From Dicyema japonicum (taxonomy: Eukaryota > Dicyemida > Rhombozoa > Dicyemidae): a stretch of 64,000 bases of DNA. The notes under the pieces are model-generated. The model worked only from the letters and a program-made list of their open reading frames with translations. It searched no databases and was not told the origin of the DNA. Made by a program: the position numbers and the translations under genes. The stretch spans positions 10,313-74,312 of the forward strand of contig RDEW01000081.1 of NCBI GenBank assembly GCA_011109175.1. The letters run 5' to 3'. Shown here piece after piece: positions 1 to 10,672 of the stretch. Positions within the stretch are counted from its first letter, which is position 1. Every line of letters begins with the position of its first letter.

Positions 1-737
1 TTTTTTTCAGATAGAATTGACTTCTTCGACGTATTTGTATTCAGAATATGATTTGCGTATTTTATCAGTTTGGTGTTCGCATCCGGCGGAGTAGGGAAAT
101 CAGAATGAAACACTTTGGACAGAAGGGGGCTCAAGACAGAGCCTTGTGGACCGCCCCTTTTCAATAGGATATCCTTTGATATATATTCCCCAACACGTAC
201 TCGGAATGTACGTCGTGTTGAGAAGTTTTTTATCCTTGTGTAGAGTTTCTTTTGGATGCTAGCATCCGCTAGCCTTGTCAGGAAGGATTCATGCCACACG
301 TTATCGAAGGCTTTGGACAGGTCCAAACACACCAGGTTTGCCTCTTGAATTCCAGGCCCTTCAGTACCATCGAATGCATGTAATGGAGACAATCCGTTCA
401 GGATTTTCAGGGTCTGAAGTGCTAGCAGCCGCTAGCCTTGTCAGGAAGGATTCATGCCACACGTTATCGAAGGCTTTGGACAGGTCCAAACACACCAGGT
501 TTGCCTCTTGAATTCCAGGCCTCTCAGTACCATCGAATGCATGTGATGGATACAATCCGTGCAGGATTTTCCGGGTCTGAAGCCACATTGTTCTGCGATA
601 AGGAAACAGCTCTCTTCTATGTGTTCGTTTAGTCTCTTGAAGATAATTCTCTCAGCAATCTTGGAGATAAAGCGGATTAGGCTGATTTGCCTATAGTTGA
701 AGGGTCTCACCCCGACATCTAAAGAGGTTAGGATGAG
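1..737 (-). mobile_element. Jockey-like family A retrotransposon, RT fragment (decayed)
   Basis: Reading the minus strand from about 737 down gives a non-LTR reverse transcriptase: RPFNYRQISLIRFISKIAER, then the fingers region, SKAFDNVWHESFL (motif A), and near the window edge GGPQGSVLSPLL (motif B). The catalytic YADD motif is replaced by YANH (about positions 40-60), so this copy cannot be active. The element runs off the window at position 1. An internal 163-bp duplication adds a second copy of the motif A region. The same family recurs at 22,150-25,787, 34,640-36,296, 37,325-40,150 and 47,700-48,597. Family assignment as Jockey/I-like rests on the RT motifs and on the gag and endonuclease seen in the longer copies. 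Confidence 0.85.
258..583. repeat. 163-bp direct duplication inside the RT fragment
   Basis: Two adjacent units (258-420 and 421-583) start with GCTAGCATCCGCTAGCC and GCTAGCAGCCGCTAGCC and stay nearly identical throughout. The duplication repeats the RT motif A segment, so it disrupts the element. It may be a real tandem duplication or an unmerged assembly overlap. Confidence 0.85.
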
Positions 738-2480
738 TTTATAAAGAATTAATAAATGATACCAATATTACCAATGGTAATCGGTCGTTTTAAAAATTGA
801 TGATCAAAATCCGAAATTAACGCCATTCCCAAATAATCCGAGAGACTTGGAAAATATTGAATCGGGGTCGAGGACATCACAACAGAAAACCCAGAAAACA
901 CAAACATGTCCTTCAAAACAAAAATTAAATTGCGGACGAGTAACGCCGTTATCAGCAAGCGAATCATCACTGCTGAACTGAATTGTTTTCTGGGACTCAC
1001 AAACAAGAAAAAAAATCAAGAAAATTTTAAATGTTTTAGATATTTCTTGGATTAATTAACATTTCTCCTCTTACTCTTAAAATAAAGTGTGACTTCTGCC
1101 AAAGGTGAGGTTTAAGTAATGGAAACATTACATCTCCTTTCGTAAGGGCTGTTAAGTAAATAAAATTATATCATTTCAATTAAATGAGTTTATGACAACT
1201 CTCCTCTTACTCTTAAAATAAAGTGTGACTTCTGCCAAAGGTGAGGTTTAAGTAATGGAAACATTACATCTCCTTTCGTAAGGGCTGTTAAGTAAATAAA
1301 ATTGTATCATTTCAATGAAATGAGTTTATGACAACATTCAATTTTAGATGAAATTGTCATCGGCTTTTTGTTTGTGACCTTGAGGCTAATTTTCCAATGA
1401 TTTGAGAAAAACACATCGAAATAATCATTCCACCGGGAGACATAGTAGGTAATTAAGTAGACATTTAGTGGAAAAGAGGTCCGACCAATTAACCAATTTA
1501 CTATCTTATTCTATCCACTTGAAGCACATAAAAACAACAAAAATTTAATAATGAATTCGTGTATGAATTAAAGAGATGTGTATTAATTCCTTTTATGCCA
1601 CCGATTAATGAACATCTGTATTATTTGTTAATGCTGGTTTTACTTTTTATATTCAATTCACTTCAGATTATTTTCCTAGCATTAATCTTTTTTTGAATAA
1701 AAACGTTTTAATACAAAAACAAACAGTTAACAACTAATGGCCAGTCTCATAATTGAGATCCCATTTCTCCTGACGATTTAAAGGAAATACGTTTTCAATT
1801 TAAAGATATATTAACTCAATTGGCAACAAATATTTATTCGATTCTGTCATAAAATAGTTATTTTGATAATTTACGAATATCGCTGATTAAGTTTTCCTTC
1901 GAACATTAAAGATTCTTCCAAAACAGAAGGACTTATTGTGGATTACGATAAAATACCATGAAATTCTTAAAGACGGTTAACATTGCATTATGAATAGGAC
2001 TTTCTTGATCAATGAATTCATGAAAATAAATATAATTATAAATTTAAAATAAATATCATTTGTTTCAAATTATTAAAAAAAAATTCATTAATATAACAAG
2101 TGACCTAAATTATACACATCGACGTGTTCATTTTACATAATTATGTTGTTGTTAATATTTTTGTCCTCAATCACGAATTTAAACTTTAAACATCGAATGT
2201 CGGTATATGCAAAAAGTTTATTAAAAAGTACACTTACAAATGTATTTTATAAATAATAATGGTAGAAAAACAATTATTCAATTGAAACTATTTCTGACTA
2301 CTTTTATGATGAAATGCCATTTACAATCGAAACAAATTACTTGATCTACCAATTTTTTATTGAATTCTCAGACAAATTTTACAACATCTCAATAAAAATA
2401 GAATTAAATTCTAGTATTTAATAGTTAACACTCAAAGATAATAAAACCTACACAAATACAACAAATCTTCCAAATATTAG
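738..2480. other. AT-rich region without an assignable gene
   Basis: Short minus-strand open frames at 749-1,019 are hydrophobic and not recognisable. At about 1,428-1,445 there is a copy of the CACCGGGAGACATA sequence that also marks the 3' end of the family C retrotransposon near 4,030 and 13,955, so a 3' stub of that family probably lies here on the minus strand. The rest is A/T-rich spacer; upstream exons of the LAMP-like gene could be hidden just before 2,480 but I could not identify them. Confidence 0.5.
1065..1336. repeat. 136-bp tandem duplication
   Basis: Units 1,065-1,200 and 1,201-1,336 begin with CTCCTCTTACTCTTAAAATA and end with GAGTTTATGACAAC. They differ at only a few bases. 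No coding content is seen. Confidence 0.9.
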
Positions 2481-3314
2481 ACATGGAGATTATTACAGAT
2501 GCGGATATATGTCCGTAAGTTTTGAGAATGGTTATACTCTCAAATTATATTCTTTGGTGTTAAAATACTACACTAACCAATCATATTCATATTTAATTGA
2601 GAAAGGTTTGACATAATTTAATTTAGCACATGACTGTGATCCATCTAACGATCCAAATCTTCAATATTGGTATTTTATTGCGGAAAATCCTCTGAAAGGA
2701 ATATTAAGTGGAAATTTTAGAATCACACGTTTTTATAATCACACTGTTGAAATAGTAAATTGTATATTTTAATATTAGATTGATGATTCGACATTTATTT
2801 ACGAGAATCTGGATTCGAAGATTAACTTTGATAACAATAGTGTTGAGTTATCTCTTAAGGGGCATAATTTAGAGATACTTTTTACATTTATTTTGTCTCA
2901 AAACAAATATTATATCTCCAATATTCAGATAGTCATCTATGAAATCTATAATGGGTCTTGGAGTCCTAATAAGAGCAAATTGATTGATGTTGGAAATTCC
3001 TGTAACTTCAAATTGTCTCTTACTAAATTTTCTGATGACATATATGCTGAGTTTTCATCATTTAAGGCACAAATTCTTCAAAGTGAGTTTAATTCCCATT
3101 TTACTGGAAAAGGTTTGATTTTTCCTGAATTTTAGAGTCGGAGTGTTTTGAAAAAGAAACTCATGGAAAAAATACAAATTCCAATGATTCAAAAAATTTT
3201 ATAATTATAGGAATTATGTTCTCTTTTCTAACACTTACAATCATCGGACTCATCACATTTGTTACTCAATGCCGAAATATGAGAAGACAAATGGAATATC
3301 TTCCTGTTTTTTAA
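2481..3314 (+). CDS. LAMP-like type I membrane protein, four exons with 21-24 nt introns (5' end not found)
   Basis: Four exons join in frame: 2,481-2,605, 2,627-2,754, 2,779-3,112 and 3,136-3,314. The introns of 21, 24 and 23 nt all begin GT and end TAG, and the phases match at every junction, giving about 254 residues. The product has a luminal/extracellular part with spaced cysteines (YYRCGY, HDCDP, GNSCNF, ESECF). One transmembrane segment follows (FIIIGIMFSFLTLTIIGLI) and then a short basic tail ending MEYLPVF, which contains a YxxPhi-type sorting signal. The order YYISNIQIVIYE, then a cysteine strand, then FSSFKAQILQSEF, the last cysteine, the membrane span and a tyrosine tail resembles the LAMP/CD68 family of lysosomal membrane proteins. 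The family assignment is tentative. The signal peptide and first exon are missing; no start codon is certain (an ATG exists at 2,509). Confidence 0.55.
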
Positions 3315-3999
3315 CTGCTATTAAATTTCTCGTTGTTTTTTTATTTTAAATACTTTAAGCACGTTCATAATAATTTCGTAAATTATCCTTTTTCAGGTAG
3401 CTCTTATTTTGTTTTCTCTCTTAAGCATTAAGGTCTTCTGCATTTTCTCTTTTTTTCCGATATTGTGATTATAGGATACGCTCAGACAGGATCATAGTTT
3501 TTCTATTTTCTCTGGAAAAATTTGATTCGCAATATGGCATCTGCATACACCAATTTGCACTTATAGAACTTTAAATAATCAAATACAACAGCCTCTGACC
3601 AGATTTTATGAGCAGACCGTTGTCGCCGAGACGAGTGAAGTCATAGGGCCTCAAAAATCTTTTTTTTTAAATTGCTTATGTCAATGATATCGATATTGAG
3701 CAACCTTCTATATAAATTATAACAATCGATTTTCCGTATAATGACCTTGAATTTGTCAGCTACGAGAGATCTGATTCTATCTAGCAGAATCAACGACCTA
3801 CTTCCTTTAAATTTCGACGTTTCCACGGCTACTGGTCAAAAATGAACTATCCACCGATATATAGTATTTCTTCAGCTTTAGGGTTTCAGCCTTCTTTGAA
3901 GCAGAGCCTGGGTTAGTTGTTGTCATAACAAGGTTGGAAGGAGAGAGGCTATCCACACATGTGGTTTAGCGATGATTTGTCAAAACAATCAAGTAATAT

Positions 4000-4890
4000 G
4001 ATAGAAAACAAATCCATCTATTTATTCACCGGGAGACATAAATATTATTAATACTTCCAGGATCACTGGGTCAAAGAAAAGAAATAAAAAGTTCTCAACT
4101 AACTAAGTGATCCCAAACCACAAGAGAGAGGACGAGTCCAGTGTGGTCGAAAATCCTAAACAGCCCTTCTCATTAGATATGGCATCGGCTCAAAATTTTT
4201 GTATGATTGTAAATATTTCGATTGTGTATGGAATAGAGGGTAGTTTGGTAAACTAGTTTCCTTTAAAAATTCCTGTTGTAATTCGATTTAGAGAATTTCA
4301 ATGAGCTGGATTTTGTGTTCTTGTCCAATTATCTTTATTGCGGTCTCCTCGAATGCAGATAGTTTCAATGAGGAGAATCGTGAAATCTGCATTGCTCACA
4401 GAGGACTTGCATACGTCATCATGGGTCGGATAAGTTGTTCATAAATCGTTGCAAGGCCACCAGTTTGGTCTCTAAGTGTTTTTGAGAGCACTTTTAAAAT
4501 TCTCATTTTCCTCAGAGCTGAAGATACTATGTTCTCAACATGTCGGGTAAAGGTGAGTCCCTGATCAAATGTGAATCCAAGAATTTTCGGTGTTTTGTTG
4601 ATAGGAATTGCCTCGTTCTTTATAAAGATTTTTGGTTTGACACAGAGCTGTATTTTTTAACTGGCAAACAGCTTGACAGAAGGTTTTGTTACTGATGCGT
4701 CGATTCGCATCTTCGAGAGAATTAGTTTCTACCAACTTTTCAAGAATTTGTTGAGCGTACTGAGTCGCTGATTGAATGCTTCTGTCCTTGGAGGCAATAA
4801 TAATATCATCGGCAACATTTATGGGAATTGGGTCATCATTTATGGGAATTGGGTCGACATTTATGGGAATAGGGTCATCATTTATGGGAT
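4000..4890 (-). mobile_element. Family C non-LTR retrotransposon, 3' RT fragment (left-arm copy)
   Basis: The minus strand encodes a degraded RT carboxy half matching the better preserved right-arm copy. It contains ADDIIIAS, SKMRIDAS, KPKIFIKNEAIPINKTPKIL and LGITFDQGLTFTRHVE, the usual thumb-region signature of CR1/Jockey-like RTs. Stops and frame changes are frequent. The 3' end carries the TATGTCTCCCGGTGAATAAA signature (in reverse near 4,030). Confidence 0.75.
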
Positions 4891-4895
4891 TGAGT
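4815..4895. repeat. 21-bp tandem repeat, about four units
   Basis: Units of CATTTATGGGAATTGGGTCAT type repeat directly upstream (in RT orientation) of the ADD motif. Translated, each unit adds PIPIN plus two residues. The right arm (13,115-13,185) has about three units. Confidence 0.85.
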
Positions 4896-5286
4896 GTAGA
4901 GGTTGGTTTAGTTCTTAATGAACGATTGTTGATGCTGAAAGGTTTTTGACATTTTTTATAGATGATTGATACATAAAATTTAATTAAAATTTAAAAGTTT
5001 AACTATCTATAATTTGGCTTTTAATAAATTCAACATTTAAAAACGCTAAATGTTATTAATAATAACTAATAACATTGTTTCTTGTATTACACATGCTTTG
5101 CTATAACTATTATGGCAAGGCGATAAGTGCTGTAATAATAATAAAAACGCTAAAATTCAGTCAGTTTCATGGTTGTTCGAACATACAAGGTAAATTACAA
5201 TTTTTAAAGATGAAAATGCATACTCATTATTAAAGGAATGCAACCTCATATGAATATATAAACAATTAATCACTTCCACAGTCTAA

Positions 5287-5492
5287 TGACTATTACACGT
5301 CAGAAAATTTGTGCTGGGTAAATTACGTCGCTACTCTGATTATGAGGGAAGAGGTGGGTTTCTTCCTCCAATCAAACAATTTGCCTCTGTGACTATTACA
5401 CGTCAGAAAATTTGTGCTGGGTAAATTACGTCGCTACTCTGATTATGAGGGAAGAGGTGGGTTTCTTCCTCCAATCAAACAATTTGCCTCTG
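5287..5492. repeat. 103-bp tandem duplication at the RTCB 5' end
   Basis: Units 5,287-5,389 and 5,390-5,492 begin TGACTATTACACGTCAG and end with AATTTGCCTC. They duplicate the coding segment for GGFLPPIKQ. The right arm carries only one unit near 12,700-12,810. Confidence 0.9.
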
Positions 5493-6182
5493 CCTGGCAT
5501 AGTCGAGGTACAGTTCTAAAATAATTTTAGAACTCCATTGGGATGCCAGACGTTCATTCGGGATACAGATTCGACATTGGAAACATGACAGCTTTTGATA
5601 TGACGGACTCCAATGTCGTGGTCTCCCCCTGTCGAGTTGGATTCGATATAAACTGTGGAATTCGCCTAATCAGGACCAATTTGAGCAAGGACGTCGGACT
5701 TCAAAGGAACAGCTCGCCAGGCACTTTTTGACCACATCCCTGTCGGATTTGGGTCACGTGGTGTCGTTCCAACGACAGCCAAGTTGTTAACCTTATAATT
5801 CAGGGATCTGGAGGAGTCCCCCTTGGTGGGCATGGATTGGAGCATCAGACAAGATTTGATGCTCTATAGACACTCAAGGATAGTCATCGGCTGAGGATAA
5901 GGAGCATTGTGTGGAGTACAGTCGCATGCTAAGTCAGTTTCAAGGCCAAGAAAAGAGGTCTTCCTCAGCTAGCTAATTTGGGTGTGGAAAATCACTATGC
6001 GGAGATACAAGTAGTGGATTAAATTTACGACAAATTTGTCTCTTTCAAGATGGGGATCGACAGAGTAAGCCAAGTCTGTGTTATGATCCACATTGGAAGT
6101 CAAGGACTGGATTACCAACTAGCTATTGGTTAGTTCTTTGATTTAACCAAGATGCTCTGGTTCACATAGATAAGTCTATGAG

Positions 6183-6615
6183 AATAGACCAGATTGATGT
6201 GATTGACCCACAAATGCATATGCAAGGATCAGTTTAGTAGAAGGCAAGAATTATTTAAAGGCGATGGCTGCAGCGGCCAACTATTCCTTGGTGAACCGGT
6301 TCTCGATGACCTTTCTTATGCGGCAAGTTTTGTCCTCAGTCAATTGAAGATCTTCTACAAACAGTTTGATACTTTCCAGAAGTGTAGGAGATGCACGTGN
6401 AATAGACCAGATTGATGTGATTGACCCACAAATGCATATGCAATGATCAGTTCAGTAGAAGGAAGAATTATTTAAAGGCGATGGCTGCAGCGTCCAACTA
6501 TTCCTTGGTGAACCGATCCTCGATGACCTTTGTTATGCGGCAGGTTTTGTCCTCAGTCATTTGAAGATCTTCTACAAAAATTCGATACTTCCCAGAAGTG
6601 TAGGAGATGCACGTG
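6183..6615. repeat. About 216-bp direct repeat around a single N (6,400)
   Basis: 6,183-6,399 and 6,401-6,615 both start AATAGACCAGATTGATGTGA and end with GATGCACGTG, with a few differences. The N sits exactly between the units, which is the pattern expected of two overlapping contig ends that were placed side by side. Confidence 0.85.
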
Positions 6616-6648
6616 GTATATGACGTCTCGCATAACATCGCTAAAATA

Positions 6649-6974
6649 GAGGAACATGTGGTTGATGAAAGACGGATGCAGCTTCTGGTCTATCGGAAGG
6701 GATCAGTCCGTCCCTTTCCGCATTAGCATCCCATGATTCTGCTGATTACCAAGTTTGCTAAAGTTTATATTTGAATGGCCATCCCAAGACGATGAGCACG
6801 TGTAGTTATGTGAGGAACATGTGGTTGATGAAAGACGGATGCAGCTTCTGGTCTATCGGAAGGGATCAGTCCGTCCCTTTCCGCATTAGCATCCCATGAT
6901 TCTGCTGATTACCAAGTTTGCTAAAGTTTATATTTGAATGGCCATCCCAAGACGATGAGCACGTGTAGTTATGT
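6649..6974. repeat. 163-bp perfect tandem duplication in RTCB
   Basis: Units 6,649-6,811 and 6,812-6,974 begin GAGGAACATGTGGTTGATGA and appear identical. They duplicate the EEHVVDE to MSTCSYV region of the RTCB pseudogene. Confidence 0.9.
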
Positions 6975-7242
6975 GCTGACTGAGACAGACGTGGGCTTTA
7001 CTGAGATATTAGGAACCACGAATCACCCGGCTGGAAGGGCTCTTTCCTGAGCGAAGGCGAGATGATGAAGATGTGTTGGAAGTAATGAGACAGAAGGTAA
7101 TATCTAACAGAGTGGCCTCCTCCAAGTTGATAATGGAATAGGCTTCCCAGTCAATTAAAGACGTTTCCGAAGTAGTCGACACATGTATATTAGTAAAAAG
7201 TGCTTCAAATTTCGTCCAATTGAAGTTATTAAAGGAGTGTTG

Positions 7243-8965
7243 TTATTGTTTGATTTTAATGTATTTAATTTATTCAATTGGCTGAATGACTTTTTTATTG
7301 AATGTGTATTATTGTTATATGGACAGTCTTTCCAAATAAAGAAAATGAGTATGAGATACGATATCCAGAGGGGCAGTCGATACATAAACCATGAATAGTA
7401 AGTGATAGAGTATTAATTGGATATTAATGAAAAGTTGGGTTTATTATTCTTTATCAGAATTGATCCATCTGACTTGTTATTATAGTTAATTACTATAAAC
7501 GCTGCCTCCAAATGCCTACTACGATTACTATACGCTCTCATAAGTCTTTCAGAGTGAGTGGGATGGATAAGATATCTATGTATGGGTGAGTGGTCCAAGA
7601 ATATGAATTTGAAACACTTTGAAATTTCAAGATTGAATCTAAGAGAGGGAACATGTATCCATAACGAGTGAATAAATGAGCAATTTGTAAGACATCAGAT
7701 TCTCCAACGTTCCGAGTTTGAATCCGTTTCTCTCAAAACACTGATAAACTTGAACATGGACGATACAACATGAATGTAGGTGGTTTTGCTGCAAAATACC
7801 TAACAGAAATAATATTTATATAAGTTCAATTCACCACTGACAACGGTGGATGATTATGTTTTATCTTTCCTGTCCTATGGTATTAACTCAGCGTCAGTTG
7901 GTTCACGTCTCAAGATAGGATGGCACCAAATAACACCATTATATTTTCCATTGATAATTTCTTGTGAATTTTTGTAGCTGTTACGTATTGACGTACCAAC
8001 ATCTTGGTTCTAAATGGGTTTGTCTATGACTTCGGAAAGATTCGTAAGTCGCAGATATTCTAATAAGTTAATTCTATTGTATTGAACGAAATGTAAAAAA
8101 ATTAGCTTCATGATTTATGGAAACTTCATCTTCCTTTTTTTGAGTAAGCATTGACTAGGTGACAGACTCGGGAGATATAGGAAACAGAAAATTCCGGTTC
8201 GAACCTTGTCCAACTCAAAATTGAAAGAACTCTGAAGATCACCTCTGATGCTGATAGTTAATATTATTATGGCCATGAGTATTGCGCAGTGTTCAAATCT
8301 TGGAAAAAATCCAAATTTTCGAATCTTGATGCTATCCATCCCTACAGAAGGTCCAATTCACATATGATGGTTATGGTTTTTTACAAAAGACGTAATAATC
8401 AGTGATATTTAACTCGGTATCAGATTGTTTACAAGGGCTCACACCCAACAAAAAGAAAAAGTTAAGAACGTGCTTTATCCCCTTTTCCACGTTTAGTTAA
8501 ATTAACTGCGTGACCTTACTCTAAAATAAAGTGTGTGTCATACCCATGCGGTGCTATATGTACCGTGGCTTTCATTATGCTCACCAAGAGGTTAGCATAC
8601 TTCCAGCACTTCAATATTTAGAGCTTCCCAGAGCTCAACTGGAATTGGCAACACACTGAAGGAGGTTATTTGAAGCGAAGTTGTTCATACACGTAACATT
8701 CTATACTAGGAGCTTTCCAGCCGCGAAAAAAAGTGATTATTCCATTTTCCATGTAACTCTATCAGCATTCCAAGTTTGAGATTAATACACGAAATCTCAT
8801 ATCATTTCTCAATTGTTCACCCACTACAAATCTATCAGTAATAAAGCTATTATTTGGAAGCCAAGTAACTAGTTAAAGATACACTTACAAGAAAAGATCT
8901 TAAATGTTGAGTAAAATTTTGACAAAAGGCAAACACATGAAGTACAGGAAAAAAGAAAAGCAAGG
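7243..8965. other. Left-arm sequence with conserved but unassigned open frames
   Basis: This stretch matches 10,800-12,415 of the right arm in reverse. A minus-strand frame (8,339-8,115; FGFFPRFEHCAILMAIIILT, then RGDLQSSFNFELD) is preserved in both arms, being about 120 codons in the right arm (11,202-11,564, plus). A plus-strand frame near 8,525-8,725 reads PMRCYMYRGFHYAHQEVSIL. Neither resembles a family I recognise. They may be parts of retrotransposons. Confidence 0.4.
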
Positions 8966-9285
8966 AGCGAAATTTCGGCCGAAGATCAGAGGCCGAGGAC
9001 ATTTTGAAAGGTCGGGAGTTTGACTGCCTCAAGCCTAGACTGTTGAACAAAACAATAAGGACTCCCTTCACTTGATGATGTTTAGGATGTCCTGTGTATA
9101 AAAGATGACGAGTATTCAGAACAANAGCGAAATTTCGGCCGAAGATCAGAGGCCGAAGCCATCTTGAAAGGTCGGGAGTTTGCACTGCCTCAAGCCTAGA
9201 CTGTTGAGCAAAACATTAAGGACTCCCTTCACTTGATGATGTTTAGGATGTCCTGTGTATAAAAGATGACGAGTATTCAGAACGA
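8966..9285. repeat. About 160-bp direct repeat around a single N (9,125)
   Basis: 8,966-9,124 and 9,126-9,285 both start AGCGAAATTTCGGCCGAAG and include GACTCCCTTCACTTGATGAT. The N lies at the boundary, so this is probably an unmerged contig overlap. Confidence 0.85.
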
Positions 9286-9556
9286 AGAGTAAAAAAGACA
9301 ATTTTTCAGCAGGATGAATTAAATTTGTGAATCAAGGATCCTTTGCATAGGTACATCTTAAGCATCGTCGATTCAACCTTATAATCCGCAGTGTTTCTCG
9401 GATATAAATTGTAGCAGAGAGTCCTTTAAAGGAAAGAGCTCTCCCATCATTACCAAAGTAATTCTAAAGAAATTAAGATTCACCTACTTCCCGATTCTTT
9501 ATCCGCTAGACTGATCTCTAAAGCTTCGGCAATAAACACTAAATCTTGGCCGGAAA

Positions 9557-10498
9557 TTCAGGGATCAATCTTCAGTCAGCAGCTGTTCGACATTGTCATG
9601 ACAAACTTTCCTATGACATACTCTCTACGCACGAGAATATTAATTTACTCAGTAGACACGCTTTTTTAAAGTCAAAAACAATATCCGATAGACGACTTAC
9701 AGTGTAAATAGTTCCTCGTTGTCTTTTCAAGTGCTGATACTGTCTCTGATCTATGGTTCTGGAAAATGATCTTTTCCCCAAGCTAAAGACCGATATTGAG
9801 AAAGGCAGTTATTTTTGGAAAAGATTTCCCATTGAAAAAGACCACTTAATTATAATAAAAAAAATCACAGAGAACAAATGAAGAATTTCTCACAAGAAAG
9901 TCTAACCTTGGACTCGTGTAATGTGCATCAGTGTGTATAAACAGTATATGTGGAGAAGAAACGGTTGAAGAAACTCCATTTTGTAATACCATTTCCTTTG
10001 AAGTCAATTTGTCGATAGGCTGGTCGGTCAAAGATGAAAAAGCAGATTCTGTTCCTTATTCGACTAATGCTCAGCTTTATCACGTTTATAAATTTTTCAT
10101 CCCCTTTCGGACAGAATTGTGAGCTTTTAGACACCATACACGAACAGCAGGGTTTAAGAGATATGGATATTGCCTACCCTAGCGTATGGTTCGGACAGTA
10201 GAGATGTCTTCGAAAATAATATTATGTGTTCTCAGATCGGTTCCTAACAAGGGGACCCGCTTGGAGCACTCCTTTTTGACCTGACTGTCTATATTGTCGC
10301 ATACACTGTGCTTTCCCTGTTCAACAATATATGGATGACACGGAGGTCCTTATGACTCTGTTTTGGAAAACCTCCATGTCATTGTCAACTCTAAGGAGTC
10401 TTTGATTATCTCATTTCTATTTCCGGCCAAGATTTAGTGTTTATTGCCGAAGCTTTAGAGATCAGTCTAGCGGATAAAGAATCGGGAAGTAGGTGAAT
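9557..10498 (+). mobile_element. Spacer of the inverted repeat with a degenerate RT (QGDPLG / YMDD)
   Basis: At about 10,248 the plus strand reads QGDPLGALLFDLTVYIVAY, and in another frame at about 10,325 QYMDDTEVL, followed by VIVNSKESLIISF. This is the motif B, motif C, motif D order of a reverse transcriptase. QGDPLG-type motifs are typical of non-LTR elements with restriction-like endonucleases, such as the one inserted at 55,766, but direct relationship is not shown. Frames change between motifs, so it is dead. The 5' part of the spacer (9,557-10,120) has only short unassigned frames. Confidence 0.6.
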
Positions 10499-10672
10499 NA
10501 ATATATGGATGACACGGAGGTCCTTATGACTCTGTTTTGGAAAACCTCCATGTCATTATCAACTCTAAGGAGTCTTTGAATATCTCATTTCTATTTCCGG
10601 CCAAGATTTAGTGTTTATTACCGAAGCTTTAGAGATCAGTCTAGCGGATAAAGAATCAGGAAGTAGGTGAAT
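10326..10672. repeat. About 173-bp direct repeat around a single N (10,499)
   Basis: 10,326-10,498 and 10,500-10,672 begin AATATATGGATGACACGGAG and differ at a few positions (for example CATTGTCAAC versus CATTATCAAC). The N marks a contig join at the inner end of the right arm. Confidence 0.85.

Larger units (their letters stand above)
5430..7242 (+). pseudogene. RTCB: RTCB (tRNA-splicing ligase) pseudogene that keeps a tiny intron
   Basis: RTCB joins exon ends during tRNA splicing and XBP1-type mRNA splicing. Family blocks follow in order: GGFLPPIKQ, PGIVE, then a 23-nt GT-TAG intron (5,508-5,530), [28 protein letters not shown] (with the metal-binding cysteine), [63 protein letters not shown]. 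Then come [30 protein letters not shown] (family GTTCHGAGRAL), RVASSKLIMEXASQSIKDVS and the terminal ISKKCFKFRPIEVIKG. Several frameshifts and in-frame stops break it, two internal blocks are duplicated (6,183-6,615 and 6,649-6,974), and residues flanking the active histidine are changed. Because it retains an intron, it is a genomic duplicate and not a retrocopy. The terminal stop codon is also missing. Confidence 0.9.
3388..9556. repeat. Left arm of a large imperfect inverted repeat
   Basis: Sequence from about 3,388 to 9,556 is the reverse complement of about 10,420-14,599, with scattered substitutions and indels. Matched landmarks include the family C RT (4,000-4,890 with 13,115-13,990), the RTCB amino-terminal exon (5,430-5,775 with 12,423-12,790), and the CGATTCTTTATCCGCTAGAC segment near 9,500 with its complement near 10,465. 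The left arm contains about 1.5 kb (about 5,775-7,290, most of RTCB) that is absent from the right arm. The right arm is bounded by single Ns, so its placement needs read support. Confidence 0.85.

Noticed and set aside
275-632. Plus-strand frames reading MSGRIHATRYRRLWTGPNTP
   Set aside because: They are antisense to the reverse transcriptase of the family A element and are repeated only because of the 163-bp duplication.
7660-7740. Possible tRNA or SINE with a B-box-like GAGTTTGAATCCG (similar at 49,480 and 33,530)
   Set aside because: No matching A box or cloverleaf could be built; kept only as a weak hint.
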